Assembly: GCA_964544355.1 (NCBI GenBank)
Contig: CAZJAI010000002.1
Location: 89,791 to 153,790 of the forward strand
Direction: 5' to 3'
From: Chaera sp964544355
GTDB lineage: Bacteria > Patescibacteriota > Saccharimonadia > Saccharimonadales > Saccharimonadaceae
Length of the DNA: 64,000 nt
Position 1 is the stretch's first letter, and every line of letters starts with the position of its first letter. The position numbers were made by a program, and so were the translations under genes. The notes under the pieces were generated by a model. That model saw only the letters and a program-made list of their open reading frames with translations, ran no database searches and was not told the origin of the DNA. Of this stretch, positions 50,081 to 58,845 are shown piece after piece.

Positions 50081-51766
50081 ATGGAACAAACGATTTTCCT
50101 GCAGCTCAGCTTGGTCATAGTCCTGGCCACTTTCGTGTCCTGGCTGATGCGCCTGCTGCGCCAGCCGCTGATCATGGGCTACATTCTTACCGGCATACTG
50201 GTGGGGCCGGCCTTCTTGTATCTTATTCAGGACCAGAAGGCGTTTGCCAGTTTCAGCCAGATAGGTATCGCTCTGCTGCTGTTCATTATCGGGTTGGGGC
50301 TGAATGTGTCGGTTGTTAAAAGCCTGGGCAAGCCGGTGCTGTTGACCGCCGCCGCCCAAATAGCCGGACTGGGGCTGATCGGCTATCTGCTGAGCACGGC
50401 GCTGGGGCTGACCTCAACGGAAGCCATCATCATGGCCCTGGCCTTGCTGTTTAGCAGCACCATTATCGTGGTCAAGGTCCTCACCGACAAACGCGAGCAA
50501 TCCAGGCTTTACGGACAGCTGGCCATCGGTATTTTGCTGGTAGAGGATATTCTGGCCACCCTGGCCCTTCTGCTGGTATCTGCCGGCCGCGGCGACGGGC
50601 TGCCGGCGCTGCAGGTGGGCCTGATGGCCGCCAAGGGGCTGGCCTTGCTGGCCCTGCTGGCCCTCATCAGCAGCAAAGTACTACCTCGACTGACCAAGTT
50701 TTTCGCCGAGTCGCAGGAGTTTTTGTTTTTATTCGCCATCTCGTGGGGCTTTGGCATCGCCAGCCTGTTCGAGATTGCCGGCTGGTCGTTCGAGGTGGGC
50801 GCCCTGTTCGCCGGTGTCAGTCTAGCCTCGCTGCCGTACACCCAGGAGATCGCTTCGCGGCTCAAGCCGCTGCGCGATTTTTTCGTGGTGCTGTTTTTCA
50901 TCGTGTTGGGCGAGGGGCTGGGGCTGGACAACCTGACGGCGGCGCTGTTCCCCGCCCTGCTGTTCTCGCTGGTTATCGTCATTGGCAAGCCGCTGATCAT
51001 CATGTACGGGCTGGGGCTGTTGGGGTATACCAAACGGACTAGCTTTAAAACCGGTATCCATCTGTCGCAAATCAGCGAATTTTCAATTGTACTGGTGGTG
51101 CTGGCCCAGAATGTGGGCCTGGTCTCGCCGATACTGAGCAGCATCATCACTCTGGTGGCCGTGATCACCATCGCCGCTTCGACTTATCTGACGAAATACG
51201 ACGAGCAGCTGTTTGCCCAGATGGAACACAGGGTTCACCTGTTTGAGCGCAGAATGGTCACAAAAGACGACAAAAGAACCCTCACCCGCTACCCGCTGGT
51301 GCTGTTCGGCTACCGCAAGGGCGGCCACGAGTTCCTGCGCGCCTTCAAAGAGATGAAGAAACGTTACGTGGTGGTAGATTATAATCCCGAAGTGGTGGAA
51401 ACTCTGGAGCGCCAGCACGTTAACTACGTCTACGGCGACGCCACCGACTATGAATTGCTGGAAGAGATAGGCATCGAACAGGCTAAGCTGATCGTCAGCA
51501 CCATGACCGATTTCTCCACCAACAAGGCGCTCATCCAGCTGATCAGGCGGAAAAACCAGCGGGCGGTCATTGTTTGCCACGGCGACAGCTACGACGACGC
51601 CGCCGAGCTCTACCGCCTGGGCGCCACCTACGTCATGCTGCCGCACTTTATCGGCAGCGAACGCATCAGCGCTTTCATCAGGCATCACGGCACCTCTAAA
51701 GAAGCCTTTGACGATTACCGCCAAAAGCATCTGGTGTCTTTGGGGCGGACAGCGCTGAGAGCTTAG
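50081..51766 (+). CDS. CPA2 cation:proton antiporter with TrkA-N domain (KefB-like)
   Basis: The 561-residue protein has about 12 membrane helices (1-380) with the CPA2 starts RQPLIMGYILTGILVGPAFL and LLLFIIGLGLNVSVVKSLGK, then a cytoplasmic Rossmann RCK/TrkA-N domain (about 405-530) with VVDYNPEVVETL and YGDATDYELLEEIGIEQAKL. The dinucleotide loop reads FGYRKGGHEF, lacking the standard GxGxxG, so nucleotide control may differ. It probably exports K+ or Na+ in exchange for H+. Confidence 0.9.
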   Translation: MEQTIFLQLSLVIVLATFVSWLMRLLRQPLIMGYILTGILVGPAFLYLIQDQKAFASFSQIGIALLLFIIGLGLNVSVVKSLGKPVLLTAAAQIAGLGLIGYLLSTALGLTSTEAIIMALALLFSSTIIVVKVLTDKREQSRLYGQLAIGILLVEDILATLALLLVSAGRGDGLPALQVGLMAAKGLALLALLALISSKVLPRLTKFFAESQEFLFLFAISWGFGIASLFEIAGWSFEVGALFAGVSLASLPYTQEIASRLKPLRDFFVVLFFIVLGEGLGLDNLTAALFPALLFSLVIVIGKPLIIMYGLGLLGYTKRTSFKTGIHLSQISEFSIVLVVLAQNVGLVSPILSSIITLVAVITIAASTYLTKYDEQLFAQMEHRVHLFERRMVTKDDKRTLTRYPLVLFGYRKGGHEFLRAFKEMKKRYVVVDYNPEVVETLERQHVNYVYGDATDYELLEEIGIEQAKLIVSTMTDFSTNKALIQLIRRKNQRAVIVCHGDSYDDAAELYRLGATYVMLPHFIGSERISAFIRHHGTSKEAFDDYRQKHLVSLGRTALRA

Positions 51767-53025
51767 AGACGGGCCAGAACCTCGCCGCCGGAACCGTATA
51801 CCAGCCAATAGGCGTTGCCCAGTTCGACAAACCGCCTGGCGCCGGGCGGCCGCCCGAAAGTCTTGGCGGACGAGACGGCCCCGCCGGCTGGTTGCTGGGG
51901 AGGTTTGAACCTGGGCGGACGGCTGCCGGGTTTTGCCCGGCGGAGCAAGGCGCCGGTGCAGATATCCACCGCGCCGGCGCAGCTGGAACACGCCAGGGCA
52001 AAGCCCTCCACCAGAGCCGTTACTCCCGCCTGGCCGCACAGCGGGCAGGTAACGTTTTTAATTTCGCCTTTTAACATCCCTGCCTGCCTGGCCTGGTCTT
52101 TGGCCGTCAAAACCGCGCAACTGCCGCCGTAACTGTCAAGCCGTTCCAGTACCGACCGCTGGCCGGCAGCGGATGTTCTGCCCCGTCGGCGAGAGTCCAG
52201 GGCTGCGGCGTAGCGGCGCATGGCTTCTTCCTGGAGCCTGGCCAAGGCTGCGGCGCCGTCCGCCGTCCGCCTGGCAGATGCCAGATTCCCCAGATAGCGC
52301 TTCAGCAGATCAGGGTGGGCGCGGACAAAACTCAGGGCATCGCGCCCGGGCCGGTCCAAGCTGTTTTTTATAGCCAAACCGCCCAGTTCACGCCATTTCC
52401 CCAGAGCCGCGTAGTAAGCTTCTTTTAAGCGGTCTCCGGGGTTGGCCCAATCGGCAGCGTCTGCCCGCAAAACCTGACGCGAAGCTAAAATCGCCTCGGA
52501 GCCGCCCGGCTGGAGGTGCCAGCCCAGTTGGCGGGCGGCCTGACGGATGGCCGCCTGGTTGGACAACTCCAGCGACAGGCAGCGGGTTAGCAGACGGCCG
52601 CGGCCGGCATCGGCAAAATATAGTCTAACCAAAGCGACGTTTTGCTGGTAGCCCGGGGTTTGATGAACGCCGCTAATGACTGTGTCCGGCAGGGGCGAAA
52701 TTTTAACCAGCAGATTGCCGCTCAATCTCCCGGCGCAGAGCGCTTCCACCTCCAGAGCTTCCTGGTATTCCAGGAGTCGCCGGGCGGCTTCGTGGGCATA
52801 ACCCGCCCCTGTCGACTGTTCGTACCCGGCGCGGACCAGGTCGGCCATCCGTCCGCCGAAACGCGAATAAACCAACCCGTCATCGCCGATCAGCTGCCAG
52901 TCGCGGGTATCAATCGGCAAGGAGGGCAAGCGCTCGGAAGCATCGGTCATGGCGTTAAATTCGCCGTAGCTTTCGGGCCGCTGGGTGGTACGCGGCGCAA
53001 GGGGCGGATTGGGCTGTCGTATCAT
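51763..53025 (-). CDS. Hypothetical zinc-ribbon protein (420 aa)
   Basis: A large soluble protein without a recognised catalytic domain. A zinc ribbon near residues 330-355 is clear: CPLCGQAG then LACSSCAGAV. The N-terminal two-thirds is helical, rich in Ala, Arg and Leu. Directly before its ATG (3 bases) is an intrinsic terminator, and before that a Cys-rich ORF, so expression may be controlled by readthrough. It is head-to-tail with that ORF and divergent from fur. Function unknown. Confidence 0.75.
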   Translation of the reverse strand: MIRQPNPPLAPRTTQRPESYGEFNAMTDASERLPSLPIDTRDWQLIGDDGLVYSRFGGRMADLVRAGYEQSTGAGYAHEAARRLLEYQEALEVEALCAGRLSGNLLVKISPLPDTVISGVHQTPGYQQNVALVRLYFADAGRGRLLTRCLSLELSNQAAIRQAARQLGWHLQPGGSEAILASRQVLRADAADWANPGDRLKEAYYAALGKWRELGGLAIKNSLDRPGRDALSFVRAHPDLLKRYLGNLASARRTADGAAALARLQEEAMRRYAAALDSRRRGRTSAAGQRSVLERLDSYGGSCAVLTAKDQARQAGMLKGEIKNVTCPLCGQAGVTALVEGFALACSSCAGAVDICTGALLRRAKPGSRPPRFKPPQQPAGGAVSSAKTFGRPPGARRFVELGNAYWLVYGSGGEVLARL

Positions 53026-53064
53026 GAAAAAGCCTCCGGCAAAAAGCGATCCGGGGCTTTTTAG
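53026..53064 (-). terminator. Terminator immediately before the zinc-ribbon gene
   Basis: On the minus strand an A-rich arm with GCCCCGG pairs with CCGGAGGC and ends in TTTTTC just before the ATG. It overlaps the stop codon of the Cys-rich ORF (53061-53063). The stem is about 12 bp with one bulge. It looks like an attenuator for the downstream gene. Confidence 0.75.
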
Positions 53065-53249
53065 GGCCAGCGCGATACGGAAGTAGCTTCCTGCTCGGGA
53101 AAATGCAGCGCGCTCCGGCTTCGGCCGGTCTTTATATCACTTTGGTTACTTCTCAAGGCCGTATCGGGCTTTTTATGAAAGGCTAGGGGGCAGCCTTCAC
53201 CGTTGCGGCACAGCTCATGAATTTCACATGATTCCGGCCCGAAAAGCAA
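53061..53249 (-). CDS. Small Cys-rich ORF upstream of the zinc-ribbon gene
   Basis: A 62-codon frame from TTG 53249. The N-terminal half contains SCEIHELCRNGEGCPLAF: three cysteines at spacings 5 and 5 plus a histidine, a possible metal-binding cluster. The rest is polar. A TTGAGC...TAAACT promoter in the AT-rich spacer to fur is plausible. The non-ATG start and lack of an obvious ribosome-binding site lower confidence. It may be a leader peptide or a small metalloprotein. Confidence 0.45.
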   Translation of the reverse strand: MLFGPESCEIHELCRNGEGCPLAFHKKPDTALRSNQSDIKTGRSRSALHFPEQEATSVSRWP

Positions 53250-53287
53250 AAACCAAAAACGCGCTTCTTCTTTAAGTTTTTAAATTA

Positions 53288-53318
53288 TCACCTAATTAGT
53301 GACTATTAGTTTAGCATC
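53288..53318. promoter_or_regulatory. Putative Fur-type operator region
   Basis: The AT-rich divergent spacer between fur and the Cys-rich ORF contains CTAAT, 8 bases, ATTAG as an imperfect dyad. Its composition and position suit a Fur-family binding site, but no exact consensus match is claimed. Confidence 0.4.
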
Positions 53319-53404
53319 GTTTGGGAATTTTGCTCAAGACCAAAGCAGCGCCGGCCGCGAGCCAGCGGGTCTCCTGGCGAAAGGTTTTATGCTAAAGTTA
53401 AAAT

Positions 53405-53857
53405 ATGCCTACCTACCAACGGACGGCTTATCCGCACTCGATCATGCACCGGCGCCTGCACCAGGCGCTGCGTAAATCCGGTTACAGCGTGACCATAGCC
53501 AGAAGAATGGCCTTTAGCGAATTACTCAAAGGCCCCTTAACCGTCGCCCGGCTGGCTGGCCGGCTGAGTCCCGCCATCGACCGCGCCACCACCTACCGCA
53601 CAGTCGGCGTATTCGAAAAAGTCGGAATCGTTAACCGGGTGGTTTTCGGACAGGTGCCTAAAATCGAGCTTAGCGAAATATTCCTGCCGCATCATCACCA
53701 CGCCGTTTGCGCCCGCTGCGGCATTGCCGTGGACATCGCCTCGACCAGGCTGGAGCGGTTGCTGTCCGAAATAGCCCGGCAGTACCATTTCTTATCGATC
53801 GAACACAGCGTCGAGCTACGCGGACTCTGCGGCGCCTGCCATGAAGCGCACCCCTGA
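53405..53857 (+). CDS. Fur-family metal-responsive regulator
   Basis: The 150-residue protein has a winged-helix domain (GYSVTIARRMAFSELLKGP and IDRATTYRTVGVFEKVG) and a metal-binding dimerisation half with the His cluster FLPHHHHAVCARCG near residue 100 and CGACHEAH near the end. The two CxxC pairs form the structural zinc site. Iron, zinc or peroxide could be sensed; the sequence does not decide. The VIT-like transporter is the nearest plausible target in the window. Confidence 0.88.
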   Translation: MPTYQRTAYPHSIMHRRLHQALRKSGYSVTIARRMAFSELLKGPLTVARLAGRLSPAIDRATTYRTVGVFEKVGIVNRVVFGQVPKIELSEIFLPHHHHAVCARCGIAVDIASTRLERLLSEIARQYHFLSIEHSVELRGLCGACHEAHP

Positions 53858-53884
53858 AAGAACCGACTACCGAACGACGGTGCG

Positions 53885-54496
53885 TTACACGCTTATCACC
53901 GCCATACCCAGCACCACCCTGAATCCGGCTGGCGGCCGGATCGCCAGCCACTCGTCAACCGCCCGGGCCACTCCGGGCAAGGCCTCACTCTGGTAATCGT
54001 CCACCACCAGGCAGCCGCCCGGGGCCAGTCTGTCGCTTACCAGCTTTAAGCTGGCGCTGATTGACGAGTAAAAATCGCTATCCAGCAGGCCGAAACAAAT
54101 CTTCAGGGGCAGCTTAGACTGGTCAAGTTCTTCGAACCAGCCTTTGACGATAACCGGAGATCTCAGGCCGGCTCTTTTAAACCTGCGGGCCAGGTCTACT
54201 CTGGAAGCGGCCAGCGCGCCGGCCTTGAACTGCTGTCCGGCCGGGCTAATGTCGGCCGGGCCTTTAAGCGGCAGCCCGGCGAAAGAATCGTAAAGGTACA
54301 GCCGCTTGCCGCTGCCAGACAGGGCCCGCTGCAGCAGCAGGCTGGTATCGCCCCTGTAGCAGCCCATCTCGACTACGTCGCCGGGTACGCCGCTTTGCAC
54401 CACTTCGGCCAACTTGCGAATAATGGCGTCGGTTTGCCGGGGACTAAACTGGGGCGGCTCCGCCTTGGCCGTGGACGATATTCGCCGGTTAGACAT
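53885..54496 (-). CDS. TylF/MycF-family SAM methyltransferase
   Basis: The 203-residue protein has the SAM-binding start DVVEMGCYRGDTSLLLQRAL near residue 42, LYLYDSFAGLP near 72, the metal-binding FGLLDSDFYSS near 138 and LVVDDYQSEALPGV near 165. The TylF/MycF family methylates sugars of macrolides and glycans. Here a surface polysaccharide or glycolipid sugar is a likely substrate, but no glycosyltransferase is nearby. It converges on fur. Confidence 0.88.
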   Translation of the reverse strand: MSNRRISSTAKAEPPQFSPRQTDAIIRKLAEVVQSGVPGDVVEMGCYRGDTSLLLQRALSGSGKRLYLYDSFAGLPLKGPADISPAGQQFKAGALAASRVDLARRFKRAGLRSPVIVKGWFEELDQSKLPLKICFGLLDSDFYSSISASLKLVSDRLAPGGCLVVDDYQSEALPGVARAVDEWLAIRPPAGFRVVLGMAVISV

Positions 54497-54523
54497 GTCG
54501 GAATGCTGGAACGCGGGCGGCCG

Positions 54524-54988
54524 CTAACGGCGCGGCGTGGTTGACGAAGAATTGCTGGGGGCGGGTGCCGGGCTAGTAGTAGTGGGCGAAGTCTGGCTGG
54601 TGTCGTTGATGGCGATAGGCCCGACGTTAATGATCTTGTTGGTCGATTCTCTAAAAATAATAGCCTTCTTGGCCTGGGCGTAAATTAAGATTTTATCGCC
54701 GTTCTGGGCATCTTTGAAAAACGGTTGGTCCTTCAGCTTGTCCTTGTCTTGAATGGTAGCGATGGTTGGAGTTTCGCCGGAGGGCAGCTCCATCAGCTTG
54801 CCAACTCTGTCCACCAAGGCCTTGGTATCAGCCTGCACCGCCGCCGAGGGATTCTTGCGCAATTGTTGATATTTAGTGTAAAAATATCCGGCGCCGGCCA
54901 GGGCGGCCAAGAGCAGCAGTACCCCCGCCGCCACAATAATTTTTTTAATCATCGAGCCGCGTTTGTTCAGCATCATTGATCTATTCAC
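54524..54988 (-). CDS. Hypothetical bitopic envelope protein
   Basis: The 154-residue protein has several possible starts (MNRSMMLNKRGSMIKKI); one membrane helix (about 15-38) follows. A small extracytoplasmic domain includes FFKDAQNGDKILIYAQAKKA and ends in a Ser/Thr/Pro-rich tail. The domain with an A/GDKILIY strand is frequent in Patescibacteria proteins of unknown role. It lies 73 bases from the large surface protein on the same strand. Confidence 0.7.
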   Translation of the reverse strand: MNRSMMLNKRGSMIKKIIVAAGVLLLLAALAGAGYFYTKYQQLRKNPSAAVQADTKALVDRVGKLMELPSGETPTIATIQDKDKLKDQPFFKDAQNGDKILIYAQAKKAIIFRESTNKIINVGPIAINDTSQTSPTTTSPAPAPSNSSSTTPRR

Positions 54989-55061
54989 CTTCCGTTTAAA
55001 TTACTTTTTAGGATTAATGCCAGTTTAGCATAAAAAGTTTGCTTAGCAGCTAGTCTGATAG

Positions 55062-58000
55062 CTACTGAATAACTTGATAATAGAAAGTGTAGGTGGTACT
55101 GGCAGCCGGCACGGCGGACGAATTCAAGCCGAAATTGGTGGTAGTTGGCGTAACGTAGCGGGTCAGCCCGGCGGCACTGGCGTTGCCGGCCTCCAAAGTA
55201 ACCCTGGGAGCCGTGGTATAAGGCAGCGCGAACGTTAGGGTGACCAGGGTACCGGCGGTCGGCGAGGTGCCGGTGGTAACGGTTATGGTGCCGGATATGT
55301 TATTGCCGACCACACTGACCGTGGCCCCGGTGCCGGCGGCGGCACCGGCAGCAACCGTTGGCGCGACGCCGTTGCTGATAATCCTGTAGACCGTCAGAGC
55401 ATTACTAATAGTTCCGTTTTGCACAGTAAGATCACCGGCTGGCGAAATGCTGGCCACCGTTAAGCCGCCGCTGTTGACTATCTGGAAAACATCGGCGGTT
55501 TGCGAGGCCACGGCCTTGGCCCGGAAAGTGATCTGGGTGGTAGAGCCAAATCCGTTAATCACGTCCAGAGCGGCCGCCCCGGTGGTGCTGACGTTTTGGT
55601 TAATGGCCAGGGCGCCGTACTGGGTGTCGACGTCCAGGGCCGTATAGTTTCCGCTGGAGTCGCGGATCCTAAGGGCAGGATTGGTGGCTGTATCGCTTAA
55701 GGGGCTCATCCACACCGTGCCGGCAGAGCTGATGTTGAAAACGTCGCTGGTCGGTCTGACGCTAGTGTCTACTTTGAAGAATTTTTCCGGATTGCCTTGC
55801 AATCTTATCCAGATACCGCCCAGCGTAGTGCTTGGCGAGCTGACGTTAAGAGTGTAGGTAGTGGACAGACCGACGTTGCCCACCGAAACGCTGCCGCCGG
55901 CCTTAAATACCTTAAGGGCATTGTTAACCGTGATGTCGGCCGTTCCGATGGTTTTAATGCCAGCCACTGTGTTGCTGCCGTCCCACGAAAAGCCGACGCC
56001 GTCGCTTTCAGCCGGATTCAGCACCGCCAAGGTGGGCTGGTGGGCCACTGTCCGGGCATCGAACAGGGTAATAGCGCGCGATGTTACTCCGGTCGTAGAG
56101 GGCAGGCCCAGGGCCAGTACCTGACCAGAATAACCAGGGTCGTAAAGCGGTATGTTGATTTTGGTCGGCGTGCTGGCGGCCGCGGGCGTAACGAAAGAAG
56201 TGGTGTCACTGACCGAGCCGGCCAGCCTCAAGGCCCCCACCATATCAAAGGTCACGCTGGGCAGATTGCTGCCGCCAAGGTTAAGGCCCAGGCGCGAGTT
56301 CAGAGAGTCAATTGTAAAAAGATTGCTGCCGGCAGCATTCTTAACGACAAAGGCGCTGGTGGAGTTGGTGGTGTTTTGGAAGAGGGCGGAGTTGGTTACG
56401 GTTAAGGCGCCTCTGATACTGGCGCTGCCGCTAACATCCAGCAGAGCAGCCGGCGCCGTCGTGCCAATGCCGAGGTTACCGACAGCATCGAGAGTCAAAC
56501 GTGTCTGGCCGTTAGTTTCAAACTGCAAAGCGTTAGCGTCATTGGTACCAAGAACCGCCGTAGCACCGAAGCTATTACCTCCCTGCAAAAAAGTCTGGTT
56601 GGTATAGGCCGTTTGGTTAACGGTGGGGGCGACAATGGATGTCAGCCCGGTTTCACTGGTAATCTGCGAGATACTCCAGCCACTGCCCCAGCCGCTGGCG
56701 TCACTCGTAGCAATAAAGTCAGCTACTACAACTTTGGGATAACTCCAAACCGTTGTGGTGTTACCTAGTAAAATAACTACGTTGGTGCCGTTATAGCCCA
56801 GGCGCACCTGGCTGAACGGTGCTTTACCGTCGATTCGGGCTGAATAATTATACCAAGCGCCTCCAATGTAGTTATAGCCTCCGACCGTAACTGTCCAGGC
56901 GCCAGTAAAAGAAGAATAGTCATAGCCCCTGATAACAATTTGCATCATGTTGTTGCTCCAGCCTTTCGGCATGACAATCTCCATCGTACCCGTAGAATTA
57001 CCCGATGGTCCGGAATAAGCCGCCAGATCACGATAAGAAGTTATGGATTGGCCGCTAATACCGGGGGAAGCCATTGAACCGACCACTTCCAGCTTGGCCC
57101 CGGCAGACATCGTACTGGTGCCTATCCCTACCCACTGGTTGGTAGTATCTACCGTCAGCACCGAGGTGCCGGCAGCATTCTTAACGACAAAGGCGCTGGT
57201 GGAGTTGGTGGTGTTTTGGAAGAGGGCGGAGTTGGTTACGGTTAAGGCGCCGGTAAGAGTTTTGCTGCCGGCCAGGGCTTGGCTACCGGCGGTGATCAGG
57301 CCGGGATTGGCCGAATCAGCCGATTGCAAATACAGCGTGCTGCCGACAATGGCCGCGCCGTTGGCGTTTTTGGGCTGGCCGTCCAACGCCCCCATGGAGC
57401 TTACGCCCGCAGATGGCAAGACGGCCAGCACCCACTGGCTGCCGTTCCATTGCCAAATCTGGCCGCTGGCCGTTCCGGCGGCGAAAGACAGGGTGGGAGT
57501 TTGTCCGCCCGAAGCGGACAGGCCGCTGCCGGCAGCCAAGCTTAAGATGCCCGTGTTGCTGATCAGGCTGCCGCTGATTAAAATGCCACTGCCGGCAGAG
57601 TAAACCACTCCGCCACCGACCCCCGCCGTCGTGGCGCAACCCCAGCTACCGCCACCCTGGCTGGTGAGGACTTTGCCCGACGCACAGGCCTGCAGACCAA
57701 GGCGGTAGGGGTCTATAACCGTGCCGCTGCCCACCATCACCAGGCCGCCGCCGCTGGTAACCGCTACTAAGCCGTTGGCCGTTGACTCCGGGCTTGGAGA
57801 TGATTGTTGCCGCGCCAGCTGGCGGACTATCGGCTCTAAATCAACCGTAGAAGGATTAGCGCCCTCAAGCGTCAGACGGCTGCCGTTTAAGGTCAAGGCC
57901 GGTAAGATACTGGAACCGGCGGTGTCACCGGCCGGTTTTTTAACCACCGCGGCAGACAGGAACACGGCCGTACCGGCTGCCACTACAACAACCAGTCCCA

Positions 58001-58064
58001 ACAGCCACAACCACCACAGCCGGCCGCTTCGCGAAACGGGGGCTGCACCTAAATTAGGCTCCAT
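55062..58064 (-). CDS. Giant surface protein with internal repeats (1000 aa)
   Basis: The protein has a short cytoplasmic tail, one N-terminal membrane anchor (about 16-40) and a very long extracellular part rich in Gly, Ser, Thr and Ala. Blocks such as ALTVTNSALFQNTTNSTSAF occur twice, coded by an exact 85-base repeat, and VGIGTSTMSAGAKLEVVGS resembles phage tail-fibre and metagenomic fibre proteins. One stretch (about 340-480) looks like a jelly-roll domain. The C-terminus ends in beta strands (TYTFYYQVIQ). A host- or surface-attachment role is likely. Confidence 0.82.
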   Translation of the reverse strand: MEPNLGAAPVSRSGRLWWLWLLGLVVVVAAGTAVFLSAAVVKKPAGDTAGSSILPALTLNGSRLTLEGANPSTVDLEPIVRQLARQQSSPSPESTANGLVAVTSGGGLVMVGSGTVIDPYRLGLQACASGKVLTSQGGGSWGCATTAGVGGGVVYSAGSGILISGSLISNTGILSLAAGSGLSASGGQTPTLSFAAGTASGQIWQWNGSQWVLAVLPSAGVSSMGALDGQPKNANGAAIVGSTLYLQSADSANPGLITAGSQALAGSKTLTGALTVTNSALFQNTTNSTSAFVVKNAAGTSVLTVDTTNQWVGIGTSTMSAGAKLEVVGSMASPGISGQSITSYRDLAAYSGPSGNSTGTMEIVMPKGWSNNMMQIVIRGYDYSSFTGAWTVTVGGYNYIGGAWYNYSARIDGKAPFSQVRLGYNGTNVVILLGNTTTVWSYPKVVVADFIATSDASGWGSGWSISQITSETGLTSIVAPTVNQTAYTNQTFLQGGNSFGATAVLGTNDANALQFETNGQTRLTLDAVGNLGIGTTAPAALLDVSGSASIRGALTVTNSALFQNTTNSTSAFVVKNAAGSNLFTIDSLNSRLGLNLGGSNLPSVTFDMVGALRLAGSVSDTTSFVTPAAASTPTKINIPLYDPGYSGQVLALGLPSTTGVTSRAITLFDARTVAHQPTLAVLNPAESDGVGFSWDGSNTVAGIKTIGTADITVNNALKVFKAGGSVSVGNVGLSTTYTLNVSSPSTTLGGIWIRLQGNPEKFFKVDTSVRPTSDVFNISSAGTVWMSPLSDTATNPALRIRDSSGNYTALDVDTQYGALAINQNVSTTGAAALDVINGFGSTTQITFRAKAVASQTADVFQIVNSGGLTVASISPAGDLTVQNGTISNALTVYRIISNGVAPTVAAGAAAGTGATVSVVGNNISGTITVTTGTSPTAGTLVTLTFALPYTTAPRVTLEAGNASAAGLTRYVTPTTTNFGLNSSAVPAASTTYTFYYQVIQ
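56327..56411 (+). repeat. 85-bp exact direct repeat, copy 1
   Basis: This copy is identical to 57167-57251, 840 bases away, inside the surface protein gene. Both encode the same stretch of LTVTNSALFQNTTNSTSAF and KNAAG. Exact identity at DNA level indicates recent duplication or gene conversion. Confidence 0.95.
57167..57251 (+). repeat. 85-bp exact direct repeat, copy 2
   Basis: Second copy of the repeat at 56327-56411. Recombination between the copies would delete 840 bases (280 codons) in frame, giving a shorter fibre. Confidence 0.95.
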
Positions 58065-58179
58065 GTCTGCTCTCTTTTTAAGTAATCTTTGTTTTAAACT
58101 CTGCTCACTAAAGGCTTAAGTTAAAAGATACATCCCCCGTAACGCTTTGGCAATAGCTTGGCGTTGTAATTTTTATATT

Positions 58180-58680
58180 TTACTGAGGAAGACCGGGCAA
58201 CGGCAGATTCAGGCTGGGTATCAGGTTAGTCGCCGCGGGAGAGCCGCTCGAACCAGTCTGAGAGGACGGCGGCGAGGGCGAAGCGGCAGAGCTGCCACCG
58301 TTGGGAGCCGGGCTGCCGGTTGCCGAACGAATCGTAGAGCAAAAACACCAGCCGCTTTTGGCGGCGGCCGGAGGAGCCGGTTGATAGCGCGGGGCGGCAC
58401 TCACCGCCGCATCAGCGGCACCGGGCGGCGCCTGCCCCGGCGAAGCGGCGGGTGCCGGATTCAGCGGCGCCGAAACAGTTTGGCCGTTCGGCGCGGGCGC
58501 CGGCGGCGGAGACGAGTTTTGAGATACCGGCACAGGCACCGGAACGGGCCTGCCGCCACTGTTCAGCATGACACGGGTAGCCGACACGCTGATTGCGCTG
58601 ACTACGGCAATGACCATTACCAGGCTGAGGATTTTGCTTTTTATTTCCCGATCCACACCTGAGTGTATTTGGTACCTCAT
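58180..58680 (-). CDS. Pro/Ser/Ala-rich anchored protein
   Basis: A 166-residue frame with an N-terminal basic segment, one membrane helix (about 18-38, SLVMVIAVVSAISVSA) and a long extracytoplasmic low-complexity part (RPVPVPVPVSQNSS, then Pro/Ala/Ser). A lone CFC motif occurs in the middle. An overlapping plus-strand frame of similar length is Arg-rich and less protein-like. It may be a cell-wall spacer or pilus-associated protein; the function is unknown. Confidence 0.62.
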   Translation of the reverse strand: MRYQIHSGVDREIKSKILSLVMVIAVVSAISVSATRVMLNSGGRPVPVPVPVSQNSSPPPAPAPNGQTVSAPLNPAPAASPGQAPPGAADAAVSAAPRYQPAPPAAAKSGWCFCSTIRSATGSPAPNGGSSAASPSPPSSQTGSSGSPAATNLIPSLNLPLPGLPQ

Positions 58681-58845
58681 AAAGTGCTCCTACTTTTTGC
58701 CTTAAACGCAACTTCAGTAGTTCTTCTGGAACCATTTTACACCCTTTATGGGGATCGCGCCAAAAACCGAGGCGTTTTTAGAAGCGGCGGCTGAGGCTGG
58801 GGCGAGAAAGTTTAACGCCTTATTAAGAATTCAGCCGGGGCGGGG

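Noticed and set aside
58147..58662. Plus-strand Arg-rich frame opposite the Pro/Ser-rich protein
   Set aside because: The minus-strand frame has a convincing membrane anchor; the plus frame is an arginine-rich mirror of proline/alanine codons.
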